From: Streptomyces sp. NBC_01408
GTDB lineage: Bacteria > Actinomycetota > Actinomycetes > Streptomycetales > Streptomycetaceae
Length of the DNA: 64,000 nt
Direction: 5' to 3'
NCBI RefSeq assembly: GCF_026340255.1
Contig: NZ_JAPEPJ010000002.1
Location: 1 to 64,000 of the forward strand
Shown here piece after piece: positions 34,030-42,822 of the stretch. Position 1 is the stretch's first letter. Every line of letters starts with the position of its first letter. Under the pieces are notes generated by a model. The model made no database searches. It was not told the origin of the DNA and saw only the letters and a program-made list of their open reading frames with translations. Position numbers and translations under genes: made by a program.

Positions 34030-35676
34030 GTGGCGATGTACCCACGTGCCCCCGCCCGTACCCCTGAGAGGAACAGGACCCTGGACCGCAGCACGCACCC
34101 GAGCGCCGACGCGCCCGCTTCCCCGGCCGAGGAGGCGATCGCCGCCGGGCTGACCTCCGTACGCCCCGCGCTCGTCCCCGCGTACACCGCGGCGCTCGGC
34201 GGCGCCCGGGCGGCCGTACTGACCCGGCTGTGGCGGGCGTTGGCCTTCGAGCCCCTGCCCTGGGTGGTGAGCCGGGAGCGCGGGCCCGGCGGCCTGGTGC
34301 TCACACTGGCCGGGGGCAGCCGGCTGGAGGGCCCGCTTCCGGATCCCTGCGCGACCGGGGCGTACGTCGGCGAGCTGCGGCTCGACGGCAGGGCGTACCG
34401 TCAGGCCGCCCGGCTGGTGACGGCGCTGGACGTGCCGTACGGCAAGGAGTTCGCCGCCGAGCTGGACGACAGCACGGCCTCGCTGGCGCTGTCCCGGGCG
34501 GGCGGCGAGGAGGGGCCCGAGGAGGACCCGCGGACCCTCTGGGGATGGGAGCAGCGGGTGGTGGACGGGCATCCGTACCACCCCAACTGCCGCTCCCGGC
34601 CCGGCTTCTCGGTGGCCGAGCAGCTCGCGTACGCGCCGGAGCACCGGCCGGTGGTGGAGCTGGGGCTGGTCGCCGTACGGGCCGAGGAGTGCGTGGTCAC
34701 CGGCGACTGGCCGGCCCGGCTCCGGGACGGGGGGCGGCTGTTGCTCCCGGTGCATCCGTGGCAGGCGGAGCACGTGCTCACCCACGAGCGGGTCCGGGGC
34801 GGATTCCCGGCGCATCCCCTGATGTCCCTGCGCACCCTCGCACCCGCGCCGGACGGGGCGGGCGGTGCCGGCGAGGCGGGCGGTACCGGCGAGGCCGGCG
34901 GGGCGGACCTGCTCGGCGGGGCGCATGTGAAGACCGCGCTGAGCACCCGGCTGACCTCCTCCGTACGGGACATCTCGGTCTACTCCGTCGAAACGGCGGC
35001 GGCCGTCTCCGCCTTCGCCGAGACCCTGTCCGAGCGGCTCGACGGCCGGCTGCACATCACCCGCACCCTCGGCGCGGCGAGCGCGCACAGCCCGGACCTG
35101 GCGGCCGTGCTGCGCGAGCCGCCGGAGGTGTACGCGGACGCCTCCGCCGGTGAGCGGGTGCTCCCGGTGGCGGCGCTGGCCGCCTTCCCGCCGGCCCGTT
35201 CGGCCGCCTGGCAGGCCGCCTTCGCCCGCCTCGCGCTCTCGGTGTGCCTGCGCGCTCTGGAGCTCGGGGTGGCCCTGGAGGCCCACGGCCAGAACCTCCT
35301 GGTCGTCGTCTCCGCGACCGGGGCGCCGGTCCGGCTGGTCTACCGCGACCTCGCCGACATCCGCATCAGCCCCGCCCGGCTCCTGCGGCACGGCCTGCCG
35401 GTGCCGCCCCTGTCGGGCCGGCTGGTCACCGACGACGTGACCACCCTGCGGCGCAAGCTGTTCGGGTCGCTGGTGACGGGGGCGCTCGGCGCCACGGCGG
35501 GCTCGGCCGGCGCCTTCGCCGAACTCCTCGCCCAGGCGGCCGGGCTCTCCCCCACCGCCGACACCGAGGCCCTGCTGACCGGCCCGCTGCCGACCAAGGC
35601 GCTCACCCTGATGCGGCTGAGCCCAGGCGTCCCCGGCGACCAGTGGGCGGAACTGCCCAATCCGCTAGTGCTGTGA
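34030..35676 (+). CDS. IucA/IucC-family NIS siderophore synthetase (first), right-arm copy
   Basis: Same 548-residue protein as the left copy. The stop is the TGA inside element B (ATCCGCTAGTGCTGTGA). Joining the flanks across one CTAG restores CCG-CTA-GCT-GGG-GGG-TGA, that is Pro-Leu-Ala-Gly-Gly-stop, as the probable original end. GTG or near ATG start. Confidence 0.88.
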   Translation: MAMYPRAPARTPERNRTLDRSTHPSADAPASPAEEAIAAGLTSVRPALVPAYTAALGGARAAVLTRLWRALAFEPLPWVVSRERGPGGLVLTLAGGSRLEGPLPDPCATGAYVGELRLDGRAYRQAARLVTALDVPYGKEFAAELDDSTASLALSRAGGEEGPEEDPRTLWGWEQRVVDGHPYHPNCRSRPGFSVAEQLAYAPEHRPVVELGLVAVRAEECVVTGDWPARLRDGGRLLLPVHPWQAEHVLTHERVRGGFPAHPLMSLRTLAPAPDGAGGAGEAGGTGEAGGADLLGGAHVKTALSTRLTSSVRDISVYSVETAAAVSAFAETLSERLDGRLHITRTLGAASAHSPDLAAVLREPPEVYADASAGERVLPVAALAAFPPARSAAWQAAFARLALSVCLRALELGVALEAHGQNLLVVVSATGAPVRLVYRDLADIRISPARLLRHGLPVPPLSGRLVTDDVTTLRRKLFGSLVTGALGATAGSAGAFAELLAQAAGLSPTADTEALLTGPLPTKALTLMRLSPGVPGDQWAELPNPLVL

Positions 35677-35934
35677 CCGGAAGGGTTCATCGGGTCGCGT
35701 CGTCCGGTGCATGGGGTCTCCCCAGGCCCGCAGGCCCTAGACGAGTAAGTCCGAAGTGGCGTCGTCCGCCCGCCCTGCGGGCGGACGACGCCACTTCGGA
35801 CTTACTCGTCTAGGGGAAGCATCGCAAGGCGGAGGGCCGCGACCCGTGCTGGACGTACCGGCGCGGTCCGACAACGCGGCGAGGCGCCGTACCGGGCGGC
35901 GCGACCCGATGAACCTTTCCGGTCGCAGCACTAG
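35665..35934. mobile_element. CTAG-bounded palindromic element B, right-arm copy
   Basis: Mirror of the left element, one base shorter. Ends CTAGTGCTGTGACCGGAA and TTCCGGTCGCAGCACTAG. It separates the NIS synthetase gene from the methyltransferase gene, both on the plus strand here. Confidence 0.72.
35737..35813. repeat. Perfect 77-base hairpin nested in element B, right-arm copy
   Basis: Same 37-base arms and 3-base loop (CCT here, AGG in the left arm, as expected for an inverted copy). Confidence 0.8.
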
Positions 35935-35977
35935 CTGGGGGGTGAGCCGCGGCGCCCGGCGGGCTACTTTCAGGGGC

Positions 35978-36631
35978 ATGACAGAGACCTCGCGCCTGAC
36001 CGCCGTCCGGGCGTCCTACGACGCCGTCGCCGCCGACTACGCCCGGCTGCTCGGGACGGCCCTCGCCGAAGGGCCCCTGGACCGGGCCATGCTCGCCGCG
36101 TTCGCCGAGTACGTGCGCGGCGAGGAGGGCGGCGGGGGCCGGGCGGTCGCCGATCTGGGCTGTGGTCCCGGACGGGTGACGGCGCATCTCGACGCGCTCG
36201 GGGTACGGACCTTCGGGGTCGACCTGTCCCCGGCGATGGTGGCGGTGGCCCGCCGGACCTATCCGGGGCTGCGCTTCGAGGTGGGCTCGATGGCCGCGCT
36301 GGACGTGGCGGACGGTGTGCTCGGCGGGGTCCTGGCCTGGTACTCGACGGTGCACACCCCGCCCTCGGAACTCCCGCCGGTGTTCGCGGAGTTCGCGCGG
36401 GTGCTGGCCCCGGGCGGGTACGCGCTGATCGCGTTCAAGGCGGGCGACGAGCGGATCCGGCTGGAGCACGCGTACGGCCACCCCGTCGACCTCGACGTGT
36501 ACTGGACCCCGCCCGACCGGATCGCCGCCCTGCTGGCCGGGGCCGGGCTCGCCGAGGTGGCCCGGCTGGTCCGGGAGCCCGAGGGGTACGAGAGGTCCGC
36601 GCAGGGTTTCCTGCTGGCCCGCAAGAACTGA
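35978..36631 (+). CDS. SAM-dependent methyltransferase, right-arm copy
   Basis: Identical 217-residue translation to the left copy (DLGCGPGRV motif I). It follows element B by 43 bases. Without the element it would start about 30 bases after the NIS synthetase stop. Confidence 0.9.
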   Translation: MTETSRLTAVRASYDAVAADYARLLGTALAEGPLDRAMLAAFAEYVRGEEGGGGRAVADLGCGPGRVTAHLDALGVRTFGVDLSPAMVAVARRTYPGLRFEVGSMAALDVADGVLGGVLAWYSTVHTPPSELPPVFAEFARVLAPGGYALIAFKAGDERIRLEHAYGHPVDLDVYWTPPDRIAALLAGAGLAEVARLVREPEGYERSAQGFLLARKN

Positions 36632-36669
36632 GCCGGCCTGAGCGGGCCTGAGCGGGCCGGCGCGGCCCG

Positions 36670-37854
36670 CTACCAGCGCAGCGGAAGCCGGGTGACACCC
36701 CGTACCAGCGTGCCCGGCAGCCAGTCGCGCGGCCCGGCGTCCGGGTCCTCGGCCAGTTCCGGGAACCGCTCGAGCAGGGCGCGGACGGCGATGCGGCCCT
36801 CCATCCGGGCCAGCGGGGCGCCGAGGCAGAAGTGGATGCCGTGCCCGAAGGCCAGGTGGCCAGGTCCGGTCCGGCGGATGTCGAAGACGTCGGGCTCGGC
36901 GAAGCGGGCCGGGTCGCGGTCGGCGGCGGCGAGGGCGACCAGGACGGAGGCGCCGGCCGGGACGGTGACCCCGCCGAGTTCCAGGTCGGCGACGGCGAAG
37001 CGGTACGTGGCGTGCTGCACCGGGCCGTCGTAGCGCAGCATCTCCTCGATCGCGCCGTCGATCAGCCCTTCGGGGTCGGCGCGCAGGGCCGCGAGCTGGT
37101 CCGGGTGCGCCAGCAGGGCCCGTATGCCGTTGCCGATCAGGTTCACGGTGGTCTCGTGGCCCGCGATCAGGAGCAGGAAGGCCATCCCGATCAGTTCGTC
37201 CGGGGAGAGCCGGCCGCCGTCCTCGTCGCGGGTCCGGATCAGGGCGCTGAGCAGGTCCTCGCCGGGGTCGGCCGCCTTGGCCTCGACGAGTTCGAGGAGG
37301 TAGGCGGTCAGCTGCTCCATGACGCGGCTGTCCGGGCCGGCATTGCCCAGCGGGGCCACTACCTCCCCTGACCAGTAGCGGAAGCGCGAGCTGTCCAGGT
37401 CGGGGACGCCGAGGAGTTCGCAGATGACGGTCAGCGGCAGCGGTACGGCGAAGTCCCGGATCAGGTCGCCCCGGCGGTCGGGGCGGGCCGCCATCGCGTC
37501 GAGCAGCTCCTCGGTGACCTGCTGGATGCGGGGCCGCAACGCCTCGACGCGGCGGGCGGTGAACTCGCGGGACACCAGGCGGCGCAGCCGGGTGTGGTGG
37601 GGCGGGTCCGACTCCAGCAGGTTGGTGTGGGCGGCGGCGGCCGGGAGGCCGAACAGCTCGGAGCCGAGCCAGTTCTTCGCCAGGGCGGGGTGGTTGAGGG
37701 CCTGCCGGGCCTCGTCATGGCCGACGACCAGCCAGGAGCGGTCGCCGCCGACGGCCAGCTGGTGGACGGGACCGGCCGTGCGCAGGGCGGCGTAGAAGGG
37801 GTAGGGGTCGGCGTCGAAGTCTTCGCCGGGCGCGCTGAGGTCCACGAGAGCCAT
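36670..37854 (-). CDS. Cytochrome P450, right-arm copy
   Basis: Same 394-residue P450 as the left copy except Ile (ATC) instead of Val (GTG) just before the EEMLR motif, a two-base change at 37048 and 37050. AGHETT and the haem loop FGHGIHFCLG are intact, so it should be active. Confidence 0.93.
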   Translation of the reverse strand: MALVDLSAPGEDFDADPYPFYAALRTAGPVHQLAVGGDRSWLVVGHDEARQALNHPALAKNWLGSELFGLPAAAAHTNLLESDPPHHTRLRRLVSREFTARRVEALRPRIQQVTEELLDAMAARPDRRGDLIRDFAVPLPLTVICELLGVPDLDSSRFRYWSGEVVAPLGNAGPDSRVMEQLTAYLLELVEAKAADPGEDLLSALIRTRDEDGGRLSPDELIGMAFLLLIAGHETTVNLIGNGIRALLAHPDQLAALRADPEGLIDGAIEEMLRYDGPVQHATYRFAVADLELGGVTVPAGASVLVALAAADRDPARFAEPDVFDIRRTGPGHLAFGHGIHFCLGAPLARMEGRIAVRALLERFPELAEDPDAGPRDWLPGTLVRGVTRLPLRW

Positions 37855-38001
37855 GGGTGCACCCTAATGTCGCCCGCCGCCCGGACCGAACTGCTCATAC
37901 GACCAGCCGAATCGATTCCGCCGTGGGCCGTTCGGGGGGCAACCCGGTGTGTGTGGGCCCGCCTTCACGCCGATCGGCCCGGGCGGTGGCAGGAAGGAGG
38001 C

Positions 38002-39558
38002 ATGAGCCTCCATCGCCGCCAGGTCCTGGGGAGCGCGGCCGCGGCCGTGCTCGCCACCGTCGGCGCGGCGGCCGGGGGCCCGGACTACGGCGCCCTCGCC
38101 CGCGGGATCGACGGGCGGGTGGTGCTCCCGGGCGAAGCGGATTATGCCGAGGCACGGCAGCTGTTCCAGCCCCGCTACGACGCCGTCGCGCCCGGTGCGG
38201 TGGCCTATCCGGCGCACGCGGGCGACGTGGCCGTCTGCCTGGACTTCGCCCGCCGCTCCGGCGCCGCGGTGGTACCGCGCGGCGGCGGGCACAGCTACGC
38301 GGGCTGGTCCACCCGGGCCGCGGGCCTGGTGCTGGACACCGGAGCCATGGCGTCTGTCACGGTCGAGGGGTCCGGCGTACGCGCGAACGCACCGGCCGGC
38401 GTACCCACAGGCGCACCGGCCGGCGTACGGATCGGCGCGGGAGCCCGGCTGGGCGACGTGAACGCCGCGCTCGCCGGGCGGGGCCTGGGCATCCCGACCG
38501 GGCTGTGCCCCTCCGTCGGCATCGCCGGGCTCACCCTCGGCGGCGGCCTCGGCCTGGCCGCCCGGGCGTACGGCACCACCGCCGACCGGCTCACGGGCGC
38601 CCGGGTGGTCACCCCCGACGGTGCCGTCCGCGAGGTCTCCGCCGACCGGGACCCCGACCTGTACTGGGCGCTGCGCGGGGGCGGCGGCGGGAACTTCGGC
38701 GTCGTCACCGAGTTCCGCTTCGACACCCATCCGGTCGGCGACTGCGCCTTCGCCGAACTCCACTGGCCCGGCGGCGACTCCGCTGCGGTGCTGCGCGGCT
38801 GGCAGCGCTGGCTGGGCAAACTGCCGGACCCGTTCTGGAGCCAGGTGGAGTTCGTCGTCGAGACCGGGACCGCGCCCGCCCCGGCGGTCCGCGTGGTGTC
38901 CCTCGACGGGCGCCGCGAGCTGGAGGCGCAGCTCACCCGGCTGTCCGACCTGATCGGCGGGCAGCCCCGGGACAGCTTGATCGTCGTCCGCGGCTACGGG
39001 GACACCGTCCGGGCGATGGCGGGCTGCCTGGAGCGGAGCGCCGCACAGTGCCGGCTGCCGGGCACGCTGCCCGGCCGGGACCCGCGGGGGCGGCTGGGCC
39101 GGGACTCGTACGCCGCCCGCTCGGACTTCTGGGCCGCTGCCGGGCTGCCCGACGCGGCGATCGGAGCGGTACTCGACGCCGTCCGGCGCTACCCGTCGTC
39201 CGTGCCGCGCGGCGGGCGGGGCGTGGTCCAGTTCGACGGGGTCTGCGGCGGCGCCGTCAACCGCGTGCCCGCCACCGCCACCGCCTTCACCCACCGCGAC
39301 AGCGCGTTCCTCGCCCAGTACCTCGTCTACTGGCCCGAGTCCGCGCCGGCCTCCGAGGCGGCCCGGCACCAGGACTGGCTCGACGGGCTCTGGCGGGACC
39401 TGCGCCCCTGGGCGAGCGGGCGCGCCTACCAGAACTACGCCGACCCCGAGCTCGCCGACTGGCGGGAGGCCTACTACGGGCCGAACCTCCCGCGCCTGGA
39501 GGAGGTCCGGCGCGGCTACGACCCCGGCCGGCTGTTCCGCTTCCCCCAGGCCGTCTAG
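38002..39558 (+). CDS. Tat-exported FAD-linked oxidase, right-arm copy
   Basis: The 518-residue protein is identical to the left copy despite six third-position differences between 38670 and 38703 in the WALRGGGGGNFGVVTE segment. Tat signal, GGGHSY motif and BBE tail are present. Stop in the CTAG of element A. Confidence 0.9.
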   Translation: MSLHRRQVLGSAAAAVLATVGAAAGGPDYGALARGIDGRVVLPGEADYAEARQLFQPRYDAVAPGAVAYPAHAGDVAVCLDFARRSGAAVVPRGGGHSYAGWSTRAAGLVLDTGAMASVTVEGSGVRANAPAGVPTGAPAGVRIGAGARLGDVNAALAGRGLGIPTGLCPSVGIAGLTLGGGLGLAARAYGTTADRLTGARVVTPDGAVREVSADRDPDLYWALRGGGGGNFGVVTEFRFDTHPVGDCAFAELHWPGGDSAAVLRGWQRWLGKLPDPFWSQVEFVVETGTAPAPAVRVVSLDGRRELEAQLTRLSDLIGGQPRDSLIVVRGYGDTVRAMAGCLERSAAQCRLPGTLPGRDPRGRLGRDSYAARSDFWAAAGLPDAAIGAVLDAVRRYPSSVPRGGRGVVQFDGVCGGAVNRVPATATAFTHRDSAFLAQYLVYWPESAPASEAARHQDWLDGLWRDLRPWASGRAYQNYADPELADWREAYYGPNLPRLEEVRRGYDPGRLFRFPQAV

Positions 39559-39622
39559 TGCTGTGGCCGGAAAGGCTCACCGGGTCGCGCCGCCCGGCAA
39601 ACCTTTCCGGCCACAGCACTAG
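39555..39622. mobile_element. CTAG-bounded palindromic element A, right-arm copy
   Basis: Mirror of the left 68-base element, inserted at the stop codon of the FAD oxidase gene and before the protease gene. Confidence 0.7.
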
Positions 39623-39696
39623 ACCGTCCGGGCCACCGGGCCGACCAGGCCTGCCACGGGCGCGCCCGTCCCAGCTACCGCCACGAGGAGCTCCGC

Positions 39697-40833
39697 ATGC
39701 TACGTACGTTGACGATGGCCGCGGCAACGGCAGCGCTGCTGCTGCCCGGAGGGCCGCTGCCCGTCGCCGAGGAGGGGCCGGCCGGGCCGGCGGGCCCCTC
39801 CCGCTGGTCCGCCCGCGAGGCGGCGGCCTTCTGGACGCCCGAGCGGATGGCCTCCGCCGTCCTGCTGCCCGGGGATCCGGCACCGGACCCGGCACCGGAC
39901 CCGGCACCGGTGCCCTCGCCGGGCCCGGCCGGCACGCCCGACGCGCAGGCCGTGAGCCCGGCCGCCCCGGCGGCCGTGCCCCTCCCGACGCCGCCGAGCC
40001 CGGTACTCAGCCCCACGCCGACGCCCACCCCCACCCCCACACCCACGCCGACTCCGGCCACGACGCCGACCCGGGCGCCCGTCCCGGCCCACCTGCCCCT
40101 CCTCGCGGGTCCCGGCGTCGGGCAGGACTTCGACGGCGTCCCCGTCGTCGGCCGGATGTTCGTCATGAAGGGCGCCGGGGCCTACTTCTGCACCGCGAGC
40201 GTGGTCTCCTCCCCCGGCCGCGACCTGGTGCTCAGCGCGGGCCACTGCCTGCTCGGCTCCGACGCCCGCCAAGTGGCCTTCGTACCGCGGTACACGCGCG
40301 CGAAACCGCAGCCGTACGGCCTGTTCCCGGTCCTGCGGAACGCCGCCGGGCGCGCGAAGGTGTGGATCGACCCCCGCTACGTGTCCCAGGGGGCCGACCG
40401 GGCCGCCCGACTCGACGTGGCCTTCGCCCAAGTGGGGCCGAACGCCGACGGCTTCCGGGTGGAGGCCGTGGTCGGCGGGAACCGCCTGGTCACCGGCGGG
40501 CCGTACGCCCACCCCAAGGTCACGCTGATCGGCTATCCGGCGTCCGCCGCGCGCCCGCGCCTGTGCGTCAACCGGACGACGAAGTTCACCAGCGCCGATC
40601 CGAAGATTCCGGGATCGTTCCTGCGGATCGACTGCACGGGCTATCCCGGCGGGACCAGCGGCGGCCCGTTCCTGACCCGCTACGACGCGCGGACCGGGAC
40701 CGGTGACGTGGTCGGGGTGATCGGCGGCTGGAAGACCGGCGGGGACACGGCGGACACCTCGTACAGCTCCTACTTCGGCGCCGACATCAGGAAGTTGTAC
40801 GAGAAGGCGGTTGCCGGGGCAAAGGCGGGGTGA
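39697..40833 (+). CDS. Secreted trypsin-like serine protease, right-arm copy
   Basis: Same 378-residue preprotein as the left copy, with signal peptide, PT-repeat spacer and triad motifs (AGHC, RLDVAF, GGTSGGPF). The repeat-coding stretch has the same length in both copies. It overlaps the small hypothetical gene at its 3' end. Confidence 0.9.
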   Translation: MLRTLTMAAATAALLLPGGPLPVAEEGPAGPAGPSRWSAREAAAFWTPERMASAVLLPGDPAPDPAPDPAPVPSPGPAGTPDAQAVSPAAPAAVPLPTPPSPVLSPTPTPTPTPTPTPTPATTPTRAPVPAHLPLLAGPGVGQDFDGVPVVGRMFVMKGAGAYFCTASVVSSPGRDLVLSAGHCLLGSDARQVAFVPRYTRAKPQPYGLFPVLRNAAGRAKVWIDPRYVSQGADRAARLDVAFAQVGPNADGFRVEAVVGGNRLVTGGPYAHPKVTLIGYPASAARPRLCVNRTTKFTSADPKIPGSFLRIDCTGYPGGTSGGPFLTRYDARTGTGDVVGVIGGWKTGGDTADTSYSSYFGADIRKLYEKAVAGAKAG

Positions 40834-41179
40834 GCACCCGCACCCACCGGGTGCGGCGCGGGTTGCCGACCGTACGCGGGGTCGCCGGGAGCCCGTCCGC
40901 GGTCAGCTGGTCGGCGGGCGGGAGGCCCAGCTGGCGGCGCAGGTCGGCCAGGGCGGCGTGGACCGGCGCGAGGACGACCTCGGCCCTCGGGTGGGTGCGC
41001 GCGAGGGCGTGCGCGGTGGTCTCGATCGCCTCGGCGGCGTCCTCGGCGGCGATCCGGCTCCACCCGCCGGGCGCCGCGCCGCCCCAGGGGGCGACGGCGT
41101 CGTAGAGGTGGCAGGCGGCATCGGCCACGGCGTCGGCGCGTTCCCCGACGCCGGGCGCCGCGATGGTCGGCATTTCCAT
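40787..41179 (-). CDS. Hypothetical protein, 130 residues, right-arm copy
   Basis: Same translation as the left copy. Not recognised; the 3' end overlaps the convergent protease gene by 47 bases. Confidence 0.55.
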   Translation of the reverse strand: MEMPTIAAPGVGERADAVADAACHLYDAVAPWGGAAPGGWSRIAAEDAAEAIETTAHALARTHPRAEVVLAPVHAALADLRRQLGLPPADQLTADGLPATPRTVGNPRRTRWVRVLTPPLPRQPPSRTTS

Positions 41180-41250
41180 GCCCGGTCAACGAGCAGAGCC
41201 CGCCGGGGGAACGAGCCGGCCCGCCCCGCGCGGCCGGGGACCCGGACGGG

Positions 41251-41784
41251 TCAGCGGATCCGGCGTGCCGCGGCGTGCGCCGCGGCCGTGGCGACGGCGG
41301 CCAGCGCCAGGCCCCCGACGGCGTCGCGCACCCGGGCGGGCCGCAGCACTCCGGCGCGCCGCAGCCGGCCCCTGGCCCAGAGCGTGAAGGGGACGACGAC
41401 GAGCGGCGAGGTGACCACGCCCGGGGTGTACCCGCGGGTGGCGGCGGCCTGTCCGAGGTGGACGAGGCCGTGCAGGCCGAATCCGGTCAGCGCGCTCTGG
41501 TAGAAGGCGGAACGGCCGCCGGTGCGGTGTCCGTCGGCGGAGGCGGCGGCCACCACGAGGCCCATGAAGCCCACGGCAGTGGCGAACTCGCGGCCGTCGA
41601 CGGCTTCGAGCCGCCGCCATATCCGGTCGGGGACGCGCGGGTGGCGCTCGCGCAGGACGGGGACCCGGGTACGGGACCAGCGTGCCGTCGTCGCCACTTC
41701 CTCCAGGTCGTGCACGGCCCAGGCGGCCAGCAGTCCGAGGGTGGCGAAGGCGAGGGGGACGGGGGGCGGCTTCGGTTCGCTCAT
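41251..41784 (-). CDS. HXXEE-domain membrane protein, right-arm copy
   Basis: Same 177-residue protein as the left copy (HDLEE, HGLVHLGQA), coupled to the AEC permease gene by an ATGA overlap. Function unknown. Confidence 0.82.
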   Translation of the reverse strand: MSEPKPPPVPLAFATLGLLAAWAVHDLEEVATTARWSRTRVPVLRERHPRVPDRIWRRLEAVDGREFATAVGFMGLVVAAASADGHRTGGRSAFYQSALTGFGLHGLVHLGQAAATRGYTPGVVTSPLVVVPFTLWARGRLRRAGVLRPARVRDAVGGLALAAVATAAAHAAARRIR

Positions 41785-42728
41785 GACACGGCAGTCTGCA
41801 GCCACAGGGGCAGCAACAGGAGGGAAACGAGTGACGTCTTGATCACTATGGAGGCCGAGAGGTCGACTCCCACGTCGTAGCGCTGGGCGAAGATGAACAG
41901 GTTCTGCGGGGTCGGCATGGCGGCGATCAGGACGAGGTAGGCAAGCCACTCGCCCCGGACCCCGAACAGGGCCCCGCAGACCGCCCAGGTCAGCAGGGGG
42001 AAGGCCAGGCACTTGAAGGCGATGAGGGCCATCTCCTCGCGGGTGGTGCCCCGCAGGTCCAGGCCGAGGCCGCCGAGGTGGAGGCCGAGGGAGAACAGGG
42101 CCACCGGGGAGGCGCTGTCGCCGACGAACGCGGCCCCGTCCAGCACCACCTCCGGGACGGGCACCGAGAGCAGGTTGAGCAGGATCCCTGCGTTGCACGC
42201 GAGGACCAGCGGGGTGGCGAGGGAGGCGCCGAGGGCGCGGGAGAGCCGTCGGCCCGGGCTGCCGGCGGCGGGGCCCGCGCGGCCCAGTTCCATGAGGGCG
42301 ATGACGACCAGGGACAGGACGCACACCTGGAAGAGCAGGATCGGGAAGATGGGCGCGGCCGTCCCGAACACGGTGATGAAGACGGGGACGGCGAAGTAGG
42401 CGGTGTTCACCTGGACCCCGGCCATCACGCGCAGGGCCACCTCGCGGGGCTCCCGCAGCCCGTGGGCGACGGCCACCGCGACGACCGCGCCCACGGCGAG
42501 GGCGGCCGCCGCGGCGTAACCACCGATGGCCTGCCAGTCGAAGAGAGCGGCAAGGTCGCTGGCGTAGATGTTGCCGAAGAGGTAGCAGGGGACGGCGAAG
42601 AGGAAGGCGTAGTCGGCGAACACCTTGGAGGCCTCGGCGGGAACGATCTTCCGCCGGGCGAGCAGCACTCCGCCGCCGAAGGCCAGCAGCACCGGCACCA
42701 GCTTCTCGAGCGCGGCAGCGCCACCCAT
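41781..42728 (-). CDS. AEC-family permease, right-arm copy
   Basis: Same 315-residue permease as the left copy, divergent from the complete histidine kinase gene. Confidence 0.88.
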   Translation of the reverse strand: MGGAAALEKLVPVLLAFGGGVLLARRKIVPAEASKVFADYAFLFAVPCYLFGNIYASDLAALFDWQAIGGYAAAAALAVGAVVAVAVAHGLREPREVALRVMAGVQVNTAYFAVPVFITVFGTAAPIFPILLFQVCVLSLVVIALMELGRAGPAAGSPGRRLSRALGASLATPLVLACNAGILLNLLSVPVPEVVLDGAAFVGDSASPVALFSLGLHLGGLGLDLRGTTREEMALIAFKCLAFPLLTWAVCGALFGVRGEWLAYLVLIAAMPTPQNLFIFAQRYDVGVDLSASIVIKTSLVSLLLLPLWLQTAVS

Positions 42729-42822
42729 GACCTGATCCCCCGTGATCGACCGACGAGCAGCCTACCCCCGCCCCGTTTCGGCCCCTCGGGCGTATGAGGG
42801 CTGTCCCGTAGGCTGGCCGATC